DNA from: Nitrososphaerota archaeon | GTDB lineage: Archaea; Thermoproteota; Nitrososphaeria; Nitrososphaerales; Nitrosopumilaceae | Length of the DNA stretch: 64,000 bases | NCBI GenBank assembly: GCA_005877205.1 | Contig: VBPL01000035.1 | Location: 1-64,000 of the forward strand | Direction of reading: 5' to 3' | Part shown: in pieces, positions 36,238-45,040 of the stretch | How the letters are laid out: each line of letters opens with the position of its first letter | How positions within the stretch are numbered: position 1 is the first letter of the stretch | The notes under the pieces: model-generated | Told to the model about the DNA's origin: nothing | The model's input: the letters and a program-made list of their open reading frames with translations, nothing else | Database searches by the model: none | Made by a program: the position numbers and the translations under genes

Positions 36238-37232
36238 TCAGAGAAAGACTGCTTGCGTAGATGTTTTGCTTCCTTTAGTGCCTTTTCAAACTGCTCCTCA
36301 GTAAAGACTTTTTGTTCTGCATAAAGGCTTTTGAATTTACGACCATCATCAGCAAAGACTCCAACCATGCATCCGTTCTCAAATGATATCCTTTCCATGG
36401 CAGCGTATACAGCTCCAGAGGACGGACCGACGAGCAATCTGTCCTTTTTGAAGATATTCACCACTGCAGCAAATGCTTCCTCATTTGTTATTGTGATCCA
36501 ATCATCTACGAGACTTTCTCTCTTTTTGAATAACACCGGCTTGTCAGATTCTACAAAGTTACGTAATCCTTGAATGAGGTGATTTTGTTGTGGTTGAACA
36601 GCTATTGTCTTAACAGCGGGGTTTTGCTCCTTGAGATAAGCAGATATGCCAGTTATCGTTCCTCCTGTCCCAACTCCTGTTAAGAAATGTGTTATTTTAC
36701 CTTCTGTCTGTTTCCATATTTCAGGTCCTGTTCCCTTGTAATGGCCCATGAAATTTGCCTCATTTTCATATTGATTTGGCATATAATACAAGTCAGGTCT
36801 AGCCGAAGAGATTGCGCTTGCTAGAGCTATGCTTTGATCAGTTCCAGCTCCAACCTTTGGACACAAATCATCGCTTGTCTGGTAAAGTTTAGCTCCGAGT
36901 AACTCAATAATCTTTTTTGTTTCTTCACTTGCCTTTTCAGGAATCACTATTTCTACCTTGTAACCAAGCAAGTTTGCAATTCCTGCTAATGCGATTCCCG
37001 TGTTACCAGAAGTAGGTTCAATGATTATACTTTCATTCTTCTTTAAAATTCCTCGTTCTTCTCCGTCCTTGATCATCCAAAAAGCTGCCCTATCTTTTAC
37101 AGAGCCAAATGGATTATGTGATTCCAGCTTTGCGTATGCAGCCTCTGAATTAGAAGATAATGATTCTAACTTTACAAGGGGAGTATTTCCTATCTTTTTA
37201 AGGTCATCATCACTAACAACCTTTGTTGCCAA
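36147..37232 (-). CDS. cysM: PLP-dependent cysteine synthase
   Basis: Makes cysteine from an activated serine and a sulfur donor. PLP Lys in NPFGSVKDRAAFWM, substrate loop EPTSGNTGIALAGI, phosphate loop GVGTGGTITG and final LVGPSSGAVYAA. The C-terminal ~30 residues (SDYFLFSERYLSTSIAAI ...) lie antisense to the end of trxB and look unlike the family, as if an older stop near 36240 was lost. Follows tusA by 3 bp in an operon, suggesting that sulfur could be delivered by the TusA-like protein. Whether it is CysK- or CysM-like cannot be decided. Confidence 0.88.
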   Translation of the reverse strand: MATKVVSDDDLKKIGNTPLVKLESLSSNSEAAYAKLESHNPFGSVKDRAAFWMIKDGEERGILKKNESIIIEPTSGNTGIALAGIANLLGYKVEIVIPEKASEETKKIIELLGAKLYQTSDDLCPKVGAGTDQSIALASAISSARPDLYYMPNQYENEANFMGHYKGTGPEIWKQTEGKITHFLTGVGTGGTITGISAYLKEQNPAVKTIAVQPQQNHLIQGLRNFVESDKPVLFKKRESLVDDWITITNEEAFAAVVNIFKKDRLLVGPSSGAVYAAMERISFENGCMVGVFADDGRKFKSLYAEQKVFTEEQFEKALKEAKHLRKQSFSDYFLFSERYLSTSIAAIQPKPAAVTACLYR

Positions 37233-37235
37233 TGA

Positions 37236-37484
37236 CTACTTCACCTTCTTTATGGTAAACTCCAGATCTTTGTCAGATTTTTTAATTCCAAGCAACTGAT
37301 GGCCATTTCTGTTGACCCATCTTGAAATGTCTTCTTCAGATGCTGGATCGTCCGCTATGACTTTTAAAATATTTCCTACTCTCATTCTCTCCATTTCTAT
37401 TTTTGTTCTAAAGACAGGTTCTGGACAGAACAAGCCACGAACATCTATGGTCTTAGTTGGAGCTAATTCGGAGATACAGTTCAC
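37236..37484 (-). CDS. tusA: TusA-family sulfur carrier
   Basis: 82-residue sulfurtransferase-like protein with the family motif IDVRGLFCPEPVFRT, where the Cys carries persulfide sulfur, and the closing GHQLLGIKKSDKDLEFTIKK. Start is GTG 37484. Sits directly before cysteine synthase (3-bp gap), so sulfur relay to cysteine or other biosynthesis is a fair inference. TusA relatives also serve tRNA thiolation and molybdenum cofactor synthesis. Confidence 0.88.
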   Translation of the reverse strand: MNCISELAPTKTIDVRGLFCPEPVFRTKIEMERMRVGNILKVIADDPASEEDISRWVNRNGHQLLGIKKSDKDLEFTIKKVK

Positions 37485-37545
37485 CCGTAAACAAAAATCC
37501 AGTAGAGTGATATTAAAATCTATTCATAGGCACAAGAAAGTTTGA

Positions 37546-38466
37546 TCAAGTTAAGATCATTGGCAATATTGCCCTGAGGTTGCGTTCATATAAAATCTCA
37601 TAATCTTGATTCTTAAAATTAATTTTGTTTGAAAGCTTAGTAGTAAGGTGTACTGCTACCTTATACATTGCTGTCCAAATTACACTATCTGGATTTGACT
37701 CAAAAGCAGTTATCAAAAATCTGCACATACCTGTCAAGTGGGGGTGATTTTCCCTAAAGTATCTAATTATATCATCTTTTGAATTTTCTATTTTGTACTT
37801 GGCGTGCTCTATCATCTCCCTGCTTGTAACGTAACCAGCATTTTCTATAATGATTCGTCCCTTTCGCATTGCGTTCAAGACATCATCCAAGTTATTTTCT
37901 GATTCTATCAAATTTGTACTTCTTCCTAAAGTAGAAAGAATATGTGAATCACTTCCTGCTACTTCAATCATATTGTTTATTTTTGCAAAATGCGTTGCTC
38001 TCATGTTTGAATACCTGTCAACATTATTACTGTTAAAGACCTCGATTAAATCACAAAGAACAGCTTTTTCTCGTAGACCGTTATTGAGCCCAAAGGGATG
38101 TGGTGCACAAGATATCGCTCCTTGTTTTTTTATGACATCAAGTATTTCACCTACGCTCTTACCAGGCTTTATCGTGTTTGTCAATCCGTATGCAACAACG
38201 TGTATTCCTTTGTCAGTGGTTATCTCCTCGCCTGGATATACCTGTATACGCTTGTATTTTTCGTGGTTTTCCTTGTATTCAATAAGCGATTTGTAACCAT
38301 CCAAAGTGTTGTGATTTGTGATAAAGAAAGCGTCTAGACCTATTTTGTAGGCTTGTTCGATTTGTTCCTCAATTGAGATACCGCAATCGTAGGGAGTTTC
38401 TTTTAAGCCGAGTTGAAAATTTGAAAATTCGTTGTGGCAATGTAGTTCAGTTCTTAAGGTATCCAA
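37546..38466 (-). CDS. PHP-domain metal-dependent phosphoesterase-like protein
   Basis: 306 residues. PHP motifs: ELHCHNEFSNFQ (motif I), ITNHNTLDGY, VYPGEEIT, CAPHPFG and a closing VAGSDSHI. Such proteins hydrolyse phosphate esters with a trinuclear metal site; the substrate is unknown. The C-terminal ~90 residues form an extra helical region (FRENHPHLTGMCRFLITAFE). Downstream of cofE by 54 bp on the same strand. Confidence 0.8.
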   Translation of the reverse strand: MDTLRTELHCHNEFSNFQLGLKETPYDCGISIEEQIEQAYKIGLDAFFITNHNTLDGYKSLIEYKENHEKYKRIQVYPGEEITTDKGIHVVAYGLTNTIKPGKSVGEILDVIKKQGAISCAPHPFGLNNGLREKAVLCDLIEVFNSNNVDRYSNMRATHFAKINNMIEVAGSDSHILSTLGRSTNLIESENNLDDVLNAMRKGRIIIENAGYVTSREMIEHAKYKIENSKDDIIRYFRENHPHLTGMCRFLITAFESNPDSVIWTAMYKVAVHLTTKLSNKINFKNQDYEILYERNLRAILPMILT

Positions 38467-38520
38467 TGTCTATCGGTTCCACCATCCTGTGAATATAATC
38501 TTTGTTTTGATAATTTTTAT

Positions 38521-39261
38521 CTATCTGAATAAATCCGTGGATTTTGATCTTATTAGATCTTTTATTGAGCCGATTTCTTCATTCAAGTTGTAATTTCTGA
38601 CTATTGCAATTGGAGTGTTACGACTCTTATTCATTACCAGTTCAGCAGCAGAACATATCTCATCCACAATTGCAATCGCAGTTACACGAAGAACCCTCCC
38701 AAAACTGTCTTTTGTACCGACATAGTCTGAGATAGGAAGAATCCCTGAGAGTCCTATTGCAACATTGGTTTGCCCTTCTCTAAATGGCCTTCCAAAGGTA
38801 TCAGAAATTATAATAGCTACTTCTATTCCTGCTTTATCCTTTACTTCTTTTCTCAATTTTTGTGCTGACAATTCTGGGTTAACAGGTAGCAATGTGACAT
38901 GACCTCTTTGTACATTACTCTCATCAACACCAGCGTTTGCACAAACAAAACCATGTTTTGTTTCCGATATTATTACTCCACTTTTCATTCTTATTATCCG
39001 CTTTGACTCGTCAAGTATGAGTTGCACGACTCTTGGATCTTTACCGTATTCACTTGCTATTCCTGTAGCAAGAAGTGTAGGAGTTACCTCAGAGAGGTTA
39101 ACAACTTGTCCTTCTTGTTTTGAGATAATTTTTTGCGTAAAGACTAGAATATCTCCGTTCTTTAACTGCGGCTTTGATTTTGCAAGTAGCATAAGTCCAA
39201 CTACGTTATCACCTGGTTTGATCTCTTTTTCTATCTCAACAGGAATTATTTCTAAGACCAA
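38521..39261 (-). CDS. cofE: Coenzyme F420-0:L-glutamate ligase
   Basis: Adds glutamate residues to F420-0. 246 residues, the archaeal length, with VEIEKEIKPGDN near the start, LVFTQKIISKQEG, VIISETKHGFVCANAGVDESN and SDTFGRPFREGQTNVAIGLSG, all conserved in CofE. Supports F420 use in this organism; no other cof gene is in the window. Lies 40 bp after the HAD phosphatase gene on the same strand. Confidence 0.93.
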   Translation of the reverse strand: MVLEIIPVEIEKEIKPGDNVVGLMLLAKSKPQLKNGDILVFTQKIISKQEGQVVNLSEVTPTLLATGIASEYGKDPRVVQLILDESKRIIRMKSGVIISETKHGFVCANAGVDESNVQRGHVTLLPVNPELSAQKLRKEVKDKAGIEVAIIISDTFGRPFREGQTNVAIGLSGILPISDYVGTKDSFGRVLRVTAIAIVDEICSAAELVMNKSRNTPIAIVRNYNLNEEIGSIKDLIRSKSTDLFR

Positions 39262-39301
39262 CTAGAAATCTATTCTTTAACTGCTTAAAATCATATTCTG
39301 T

Positions 39302-39952
39302 CTAGGCCAGAGTCTGCAATCGTATTTCTAGACCATAATGCTTGTTGATAAGATCGATTAGTTTGCAAAGGTCTTTTTCTTCAAGCGTTATAGTTGCCAA
39401 GTCTTTAACAATATCTTGTGCCCTAAACGCTACTCCCAGTCCACATATGTCGAATAACTTGACATCATTTGCTCCGTCGACTACCACTGTAATATTCTTT
39501 TTCTCCTCTTTCCACTCTTTTACTTTAATCGTGGCTGACTTGGCTTTGTCCGAGTCCACGTGTATTTTGACATCATCCAGCTTACCATTCTTAAAAATCA
39601 GTTCATTAGCGAAGACACAATCCAAATCAAGTTCATCTCGTAGTCTATCAGTCATTATTGTAAATCCTCCAGAAACTGCCATCAATTTCCAGCCTGCAGC
39701 CTTTAATGCGCGGCATGTCTCTTTTGCGCCAGTCATGATTTTTAGCGAATCTGCAACTTCTTTGCATGTCTCATAGCTTATTCCCCTAAGAATCTCGATT
39801 CTTTTTTTCAGCCCTTCCTCCCAGTTTATTACTCCTTCGATACCTTTTCTTGTGATATCCCAGATTTCGTCCTGTTTGTTAATTTTTTCCGCTAGTGTTG
39901 GAAGGAATTCTGCATCAAGCAATACACCCTCCACATCAAAAATTGCTAACAT
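39302..39952 (-). CDS. HAD phosphatase, SerB-like
   Basis: 216 residues similar to phosphoserine phosphatases: motif I IFDVEGVLLDAEF, motif II MAVSGGFT, motif III/IV VVVDGANDVKLF. Motif I has Glu where the general acid Asp normally sits (DxDxT becomes DVEG), and motif IV has GAND for GDGxND. Activity is therefore likely but substrate and rate are uncertain. First gene of a run with cofE and the PHP protein. Confidence 0.75.
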   Translation of the reverse strand: MLAIFDVEGVLLDAEFLPTLAEKINKQDEIWDITRKGIEGVINWEEGLKKRIEILRGISYETCKEVADSLKIMTGAKETCRALKAAGWKLMAVSGGFTIMTDRLRDELDLDCVFANELIFKNGKLDDVKIHVDSDKAKSATIKVKEWKEEKKNITVVVDGANDVKLFDICGLGVAFRAQDIVKDLATITLEEKDLCKLIDLINKHYGLEIRLQTLA

Positions 39953-40053
39953 CAGTTTCTGCTTTCAGACACAAACCAGATTATATTAATCTTAAGCGAT
40001 CTAATCATCTCTTCACCACTAGTAATATATTCAAGGTTTCTAAGATCAAGACC

Positions 40054-40338
40054 ATGGGCGAGCTTCCGCACAAATATGAAGTTCCGATCAAAGTTTCTGC
40101 GATTCCTCTTAAGCTGTCAGAGAAAACCAAAGGAGAGCTCAAGATATCAGGGATGATGGATGACAAAGGAAAAATAAAATTGAAAGGTGTCAGTCCTAAG
40201 ATGCTCAAACGCATGAAAGAAGAATCTGTTGATTGCCCTGTCTTAAAGGAAGAAGTAGCATTTATCCAGTGTTTTGTATGCCCTAATTTTCAAAGTAGAA
40301 TAAGCGGCAAAGTACTTTGTAAAGGCGATCCTCTCTAA
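40054..40338 (+). CDS. Cys-rich conserved hypothetical protein
   Basis: 94 residues from ATG 40054 (MGELPHKYEVPIKVSA). N-terminal half is Lys-rich and beta-like; the C-terminal third has Cys in VDCPVLKEEVAFIQCFVCP and KVLCKG, four cysteines that could bind a metal or Fe-S cluster. A TAATATATTC box lies ~26 nt upstream. The longer open frame to 39895 overlaps the divergent gene and is not used. No family recognised. Confidence 0.65.
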   Translation: MGELPHKYEVPIKVSAIPLKLSEKTKGELKISGMMDDKGKIKLKGVSPKMLKRMKEESVDCPVLKEEVAFIQCFVCPNFQSRISGKVLCKGDPL

Positions 40339-40381
40339 AAGACCAGAACGCTCATTAGGACAAGTGTCAAAATGATGGGAA

Positions 40382-41827
40382 TTGAGCAAAGAGATAGGAA
40401 TCACAGTAAAAAAGAATGAGAGTTTTAGTGAGTGGTATACACAAGTCGTTTTAAAGGCTCAACTTGCTGATTACGCTCCCGTTAAGGGGCTAATTGTCCT
40501 GAGACCATATGGCTATTCTATCTGGGAATCTCTCAAATCCTCTCTTGATCAAAAACTAAAAGCAACTGGTCATGAGAGCGCCTTTCTTCCTGTTCTTATT
40601 CCCGAATCTTTACTACGCAAGGAAGCAAGTCACTTTGCTGGGTTTACTCCAGAAGTCTTTTGGGTTACTCATTCTGGGGATACGGAGATAGGAGATCGTC
40701 TTGCGTTAAGACCAACCTCGGAAACACTTGCATACTCGATGTATTCCAAATGGATAAAGAGCTGGAGAGACTTGCCGCTCAAAATTAATTTCTGGAATTC
40801 CGCCTTGCGGGCAGAGATTAAATCTACAAAACCTTTCTTGAGAACTTCAGAGTTTCTATGGCAGGAAGGTCACACGGTACATACAACAAAGGATGAAGCA
40901 GAAGAGGAAGTTATGACTGTACTTGACATATATAAAAAAACGATAGAAGAAGAACTTGCCATCCCAGTGATTACAGGAAAGAAGAGTGAAAAAGAGAAGT
41001 TTGTGGGAGCTGTCTACACAACTACTATAGAAGCGATTATGCCAGATGGCAAAGCATTACAGATGGGAACGTCGCATTTTCTTGGTCAGAACTTTTCTAA
41101 GCCATTTGACGTAAAGTTTCTTGATGAACAAAATGTAGAGACTTTTGCCTGGCAAACTTCATGGGGAGTCTCGTGGCGTCTTATTGGGGCACTTGTCATG
41201 GTTCACGGCGATAACAAAGGTCTTGTTTTGCCACCTCGCGTTGCACCTATCCAAATAGTAATTGTACCAATCTATTATTCTCCCACAGACAGGGAAACAG
41301 TACTCAATAAATCCATGCAACTAAAAGTGATCTTAGAGAAGAAGAATCTGCGCGTTCAAATTGATTCAAGAGATGAATTTACTCCAGGTTACAAATTCAA
41401 CGATTGGGAAATGAAAGGGGTGCCACTCAGAATTGAGATTGGTCCAAAAGACCTTGCAAAAGGTAAGATGGTACTGGTGAGACGCGATAATCTAAAGAAG
41501 ACAGATCTAACTTTCGATATGAATGTGAAGGATGGAGTAATAAACGTGTTAAATGAAATACAAAAGACACTATTTGAGAATGCGAAAAAGATTCTTAATG
41601 ACAGAATAAAGAAGGTAACAGATTTTGATGAATTCAAAAAGGAATTAGAAAAAGGAATGTTTCTCTACTCGCCATGGTGCGGTGATCAGAAATGTGAGGA
41701 AACTATCAAGGAATCGACTGGTGCAGATATTCGAGTAATTCCATTTGATGGAAAGAATTCGAACTCGTCCTGCATTATTTGCAAAAAACCAAGCAAGTTA
41801 GAAGTAATCTTTGCAAGAGGATATTAG
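40382..41827 (+). CDS. proS: Prolyl-tRNA synthetase (archaeal/eukaryotic type)
   Basis: Class II synthetase, 481 residues. Motif 1 and 2 regions: GLIVLRPYGYSIWESL and RTSEFLWQEGHTVH; motif 3 SWRLIGALVMVHGDN. The C-terminal zinc-type domain has CGDQKCEETI and SCIICKKPSK, and the protein ends in a Tyr, as usual for this type of ProRS. Start is TTG 40382; the two ATGs just upstream are out of frame. Confidence 0.95.
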   Translation: MSKEIGITVKKNESFSEWYTQVVLKAQLADYAPVKGLIVLRPYGYSIWESLKSSLDQKLKATGHESAFLPVLIPESLLRKEASHFAGFTPEVFWVTHSGDTEIGDRLALRPTSETLAYSMYSKWIKSWRDLPLKINFWNSALRAEIKSTKPFLRTSEFLWQEGHTVHTTKDEAEEEVMTVLDIYKKTIEEELAIPVITGKKSEKEKFVGAVYTTTIEAIMPDGKALQMGTSHFLGQNFSKPFDVKFLDEQNVETFAWQTSWGVSWRLIGALVMVHGDNKGLVLPPRVAPIQIVIVPIYYSPTDRETVLNKSMQLKVILEKKNLRVQIDSRDEFTPGYKFNDWEMKGVPLRIEIGPKDLAKGKMVLVRRDNLKKTDLTFDMNVKDGVINVLNEIQKTLFENAKKILNDRIKKVTDFDEFKKELEKGMFLYSPWCGDQKCEETIKESTGADIRVIPFDGKNSNSSCIICKKPSKLEVIFARGY

Positions 41828-41901
41828 CGTTCTTTAGGATCAAATTATAGAATAATGACAATTAGGGATTATATGGAAGAGTCTTGATGGAGACATGATA
41901 A

Positions 41902-42216
41902 ATGTCTGGTTCTAGCTATCGCGACAGAATTTACATTATAAAAGACATCATCTTGATGCTTGTTCAATATGGTGAGCTCAACCAGACTGCCTTGGTAAGC
42001 TTTTGCGGATTAAATTTAAAGAAACACAAACCAATACTTGACGAATTGGAAGCAAATAACTTGATCACTAGTGTGGAACAATCATTAGGAAAGCGTATTA
42101 TTACTATTTACAAGCCAACATCCAAAGGAATAGAATTTTGTAAGACAATCTTGGAACCTTATGAAAATGTGTTCCCACGTAAGAAGAGTGTTGGCGAGAA
42201 AAAAGAGAATCTTTAA
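41902..42216 (+). CDS. Winged-helix DNA-binding protein
   Basis: 104 residues, a single winged helix: DIILMLVQYGELNQTALVSF, recognition helix LKKHKPILDELEANNLI, wing GKRIITIYKPTSKG. Common thaumarchaeal one-domain regulator type; target unknown. Its 3' end overlaps the convergent membrane gene by 4 bp. Confidence 0.8.
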   Translation: MSGSSYRDRIYIIKDIILMLVQYGELNQTALVSFCGLNLKKHKPILDELEANNLITSVEQSLGKRIITIYKPTSKGIEFCKTILEPYENVFPRKKSVGEKKENL

Positions 42217-42599
42217 TCTTGCTCTAAACCATATTCAGATGCTATCTTTCGATTAATCTCCTCTTTTTGCTTGAGATATTCCTGATATCTTTTATTCCAT
42301 GATTTCAGAGCCATATGTTGCCTAATTCCTGTAACAAGCCACACCAGTGACACAGATATAATAACTCCAAGCAAGACGCTCAGTATAGCACCAAATTCAT
42401 ATTCTCTCTCAAGCACACCAAAGAAGCGGGGATGTGTCATTAGGAAAATCGAGAGCCCTATCGCAAAGGGAGCGAGAATAAGAGCTGAAATAGAGACCCC
42501 TAAAAGTATTCTCCTTATTTCCAATATTCTATCAATGAAACTATCCATGAGGTCAAGCACGTCTATGCGAGAAAACCTGCGTCCTTCGTCATCCACCAA
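42213..42599 (-). CDS. Two-helix membrane protein with coiled ends
   Basis: About 127 residues. Soluble N-terminal amphipathic region (DVLDLMDSFIDRILEIRR), two membrane helices (~35-53 and ~70-90) and a basic coiled C terminus (RYQEYLKQKEEINRKIA). Start TTG 42599 or GTG 42596. No family recognised. Confidence 0.7.
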   Translation of the reverse strand: MVDDEGRRFSRIDVLDLMDSFIDRILEIRRILLGVSISALILAPFAIGLSIFLMTHPRFFGVLEREYEFGAILSVLLGVIISVSLVWLVTGIRQHMALKSWNKRYQEYLKQKEEINRKIASEYGLEQD

Positions 42600-42660
42600 G
42601 ATGCGAGATCTCCTTTAACAGATACCAGAATTTTCTAGAAAATATTTTACATTTCATTTC

Positions 42661-43152
42661 CTACGGATCCACCACTATAGTTCCTTTCATCTCAGGGTGG
42701 ATACTAGAATAGTATGTATAACTGCCATCTTTGTCAGCAACAAAGTTGATAGTCTGAGCTCCAAAGTACTTCAAGTGTCTTGTATGAACATTAAATGAGT
42801 CTATGTTCAAGTCTTGCTCTGAGCCTGTGTCTTTGTCCTCATTTATCACATGCAATGATACCAAAGTGCCTTTTGGAATGTGAATGGAAGGATCTATGTT
42901 TGTACCAGATAATGTTCTCTTACCTGTTCTCGTGGATTGTTCGTCAAATGCATATCCTTGATCTGTGTGTATAGCTTTGATGTAGATGTTAGACGGAGTT
43001 GCAAATACCGGAGTGTTCATGTTTACTGGGACTGAGGAGTTCCAAAGGTAAGCGCCTCCCCCTATTGCAGCGGCTGCTATTATTGCCATTCCTATTAAAG
43101 TGCCTTTAGAAATTGGACTACTCTTAGTATTATTTTTCTGCTTCTTTACCAA
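42661..43152 (-). CDS. Membrane-anchored cupredoxin-fold protein lacking copper ligands
   Basis: 163 residues: basic N terminus, one membrane anchor (~17-37), then a cupredoxin/COX2-like domain facing outward. The ligand loop that normally reads YYCSIHPEM is YYSSIHPEM, so the copper Cys is Ser149. The first His of the usual I-H-S-F strand is Asp118 (NIDSFNV). Only His152 and Met155 remain, so type 1 copper binding is doubtful. The start is TTG 43152, 26 nt from a CATAAATATAC TATA box. Ammonia-oxidising archaea carry many copper proteins for electron transfer; this one may be structural or may bind something else. Confidence 0.8.
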   Translation of the reverse strand: MVKKQKNNTKSSPISKGTLIGMAIIAAAAIGGGAYLWNSSVPVNMNTPVFATPSNIYIKAIHTDQGYAFDEQSTRTGKRTLSGTNIDPSIHIPKGTLVSLHVINEDKDTGSEQDLNIDSFNVHTRHLKYFGAQTINFVADKDGSYTYYSSIHPEMKGTIVVDP

Positions 43153-43332
43153 TATGAGATAACTGCCTTGTGTGTATATTTATGTAATGATTAACAAAGC
43201 TTCGTAAAGGATATTATTTCGGTTCCAATTAATTTGCCTTGATCCACTACGAGAAAGATAGAGATTGTTCTTATTGGAATAATTATTGCCCTTTCGGCAA
43301 CTGTTATTGTAGAGTTCACCAACAACCGACCT

Positions 43333-44451
43333 TTGAGCGATATATCGCAGGCAACTGTTCAAGGACCTCCAGGTCCACAAGGTCCTCCAGGCCCTCCAGG
43401 TCCGCCGGGACCACAAGGACTGTCTGGTTCATCCTCAATTCAAGACTCCTCGTTAACAGACATTTTCAAAAGAGTCCAGAATTCTGTAGTGCAAATTACC
43501 AGCAAAGTTTCCACGACCGACAATAGCATCATAATAAACGGAGAACCACTTCAGGGTCAATCCACAAGACTTGGGTCAGGTTTTGTTTATGACAAGGAAG
43601 GACGGATAATTACTAATAATCATGTCGTTGAAGGTGTCAAGACGGTAGATGTAACATTTGTCGATGGAAATACCTACACCGCAAAAGTAGTAGGAACAGA
43701 CCCAGATAGTGATATTGCAGTCATACAGATAATTGATAATTACTCAGACGAGAATCTTATCCCTCTTACACTTGGTGATTCCTCAGAACTCGACGTTGGC
43801 CAACAAGTCATCGCAATAGGAAATCCTTTTGGACTAAGCGACACCATGACCACTGGAATAGTAAGTCAGGTAGGCCGTTTACTTCAAAACGAGAATGTTG
43901 TCAGATTTTCCATACCTGATGTTATTCAGACTGATGCTGCAATTAATCCAGGTAATTCCGGTGGACCACTGTTAGATGTGCAAGGACAAGTAGTTGGAAT
44001 GAATACAGCTATTAAAACCAACACAGGTGATTTTGCAGGAATTGGATTTGCAATCCCTGCAAATTCGATTAAGAGAATAGCTCCTGTTTTAATCAAGGAT
44101 GGAAATTACTCACATCCTTATCTCGGAATAGCGGGAACAAGTATGAACCCTGATATTTCACTTGCTAATGGTTTACCAAGAAACTTCAAGGGGGTCATAG
44201 TCGAAACAGTTGTACCAGGAGGGCCAGCTGATAAGGCTGGTGTTACTGCCGCCACTCTTGATGAGAACAAAATTCCATACGGTGGTGATATCATAACCGC
44301 AATAGATGGTCATCCTGTAAAGACGATTTACGATGTCATTTCCTACCTAGATGAACAAAAAAATGTGGGTGACAAGATAGTTTTAACTGTTAATAGACAA
44401 GGAAAATCTATGGACTTGACAGCTACTCTTGTAGTCAGACCACCGTCATAG
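43333..44451 (+). CDS. HtrA/DegP-type serine protease with collagen-like linker and PDZ domain
   Basis: Trypsin-fold quality-control protease. Catalytic triad: His in TNNHVVEGVK, Asp in PDSDIAVIQI, Ser in NPGNSGGPLLD; a PDZ domain follows (LIKDGNYSHPYLGIAGTSMN ... VVRPPS). Before the protease lies a short Gly-X-Y run (GPPGPQGPPGPPGPPGPQG). Upstream of the first canonical start, TTG 43333, the same frame encodes a good membrane anchor (IEIVLIGIIIALSATVIVEF) but has no ATG/GTG/TTG before a TGA at 43240-43242. A TATA box at 43211-43220 points to a transcript start near TTG 43239, one frame off. So a start-codon indel is likely and the true N terminus is probably near 43243. Confidence 0.85.
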   Translation: MSDISQATVQGPPGPQGPPGPPGPPGPQGLSGSSSIQDSSLTDIFKRVQNSVVQITSKVSTTDNSIIINGEPLQGQSTRLGSGFVYDKEGRIITNNHVVEGVKTVDVTFVDGNTYTAKVVGTDPDSDIAVIQIIDNYSDENLIPLTLGDSSELDVGQQVIAIGNPFGLSDTMTTGIVSQVGRLLQNENVVRFSIPDVIQTDAAINPGNSGGPLLDVQGQVVGMNTAIKTNTGDFAGIGFAIPANSIKRIAPVLIKDGNYSHPYLGIAGTSMNPDISLANGLPRNFKGVIVETVVPGGPADKAGVTAATLDENKIPYGGDIITAIDGHPVKTIYDVISYLDEQKNVGDKIVLTVNRQGKSMDLTATLVVRPPS

Positions 44452-44482
44452 TCTTCCTAGATTTATTTCATGAAAAATTTAT

Positions 44483-45040
44483 TTAAATTCTAAAATTCCA
44501 CAACTTATCTGTGGCTTTTTTAATTCCAATTCGTGGCCTAGTGTCAATATCAGACTTTGTGACTTTCTTGCCTTCGATTATATAAAGACTAGACTTTCTG
44601 GTTAGGTCTTCACCATACTGCTCATTGGTTATCCGTAAAGCCTGCGTTAATTTTGCAGGTCCGTTTGTAAGATTAGAAATGACCTTGGTCTTTCGTTGTC
44701 TCACCATAAAATCAAGTCCTTTTTTTGGTACGAGGGCACGTAATAGAACTGCGCCAGCTTCTGAGTCATTGTCTCTTGCCACTACATTTACACAAAAATG
44801 CATGCCATATGTAAAATACACATACGCCCTGCCAACCTCTTCAAACATGGCTCTGTTCCGTTCAGTTCTTCCCATAAAAGAATGACTAGCTGCATCGTCT
44901 CTGTATCTATATGCTTCCGTTTCCACAATTACACCAGATATAATCTTGTCAGTTATTCTTCTTACCAGCACCTGTCCTAACAGAGCTTGTGCTACATCAA
45001 CTGTATTTCTCTGATAAAACGAACGTGGAATAATTTTCAT
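44483..45040 (-). CDS. mpg: 3-methyladenine DNA glycosylase (AAG/MPG family)
   Basis: Removes alkylated purines from DNA. 185 residues with SFYQRNTVDVAQALLGQ, VETEAYRYRDDAASHSFMGR, YVYFTYGMHFCVNVV and NGPAKLTQAL, the active-site and DNA-reading segments of this family. The ATG overlaps the stop of the uracil-DNA glycosylase gene by 4 bp, forming a small base-excision repair operon. Confidence 0.93.
   Translation of the reverse strand: MKIIPRSFYQRNTVDVAQALLGQVLVRRITDKIISGVIVETEAYRYRDDAASHSFMGRTERNRAMFEEVGRAYVYFTYGMHFCVNVVARDNDSEAGAVLLRALVPKKGLDFMVRQRKTKVISNLTNGPAKLTQALRITNEQYGEDLTRKSSLYIIEGKKVTKSDIDTRPRIGIKKATDKLWNFRI

Noticed and set aside
43239-43526. 95-codon frame starting at TTG 43239
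   Set aside because: After the first few codons it is an out-of-frame reading of the HtrA anchor and collagen linker; composition is not protein-like. The TTG itself may be the shifted start of htrA.
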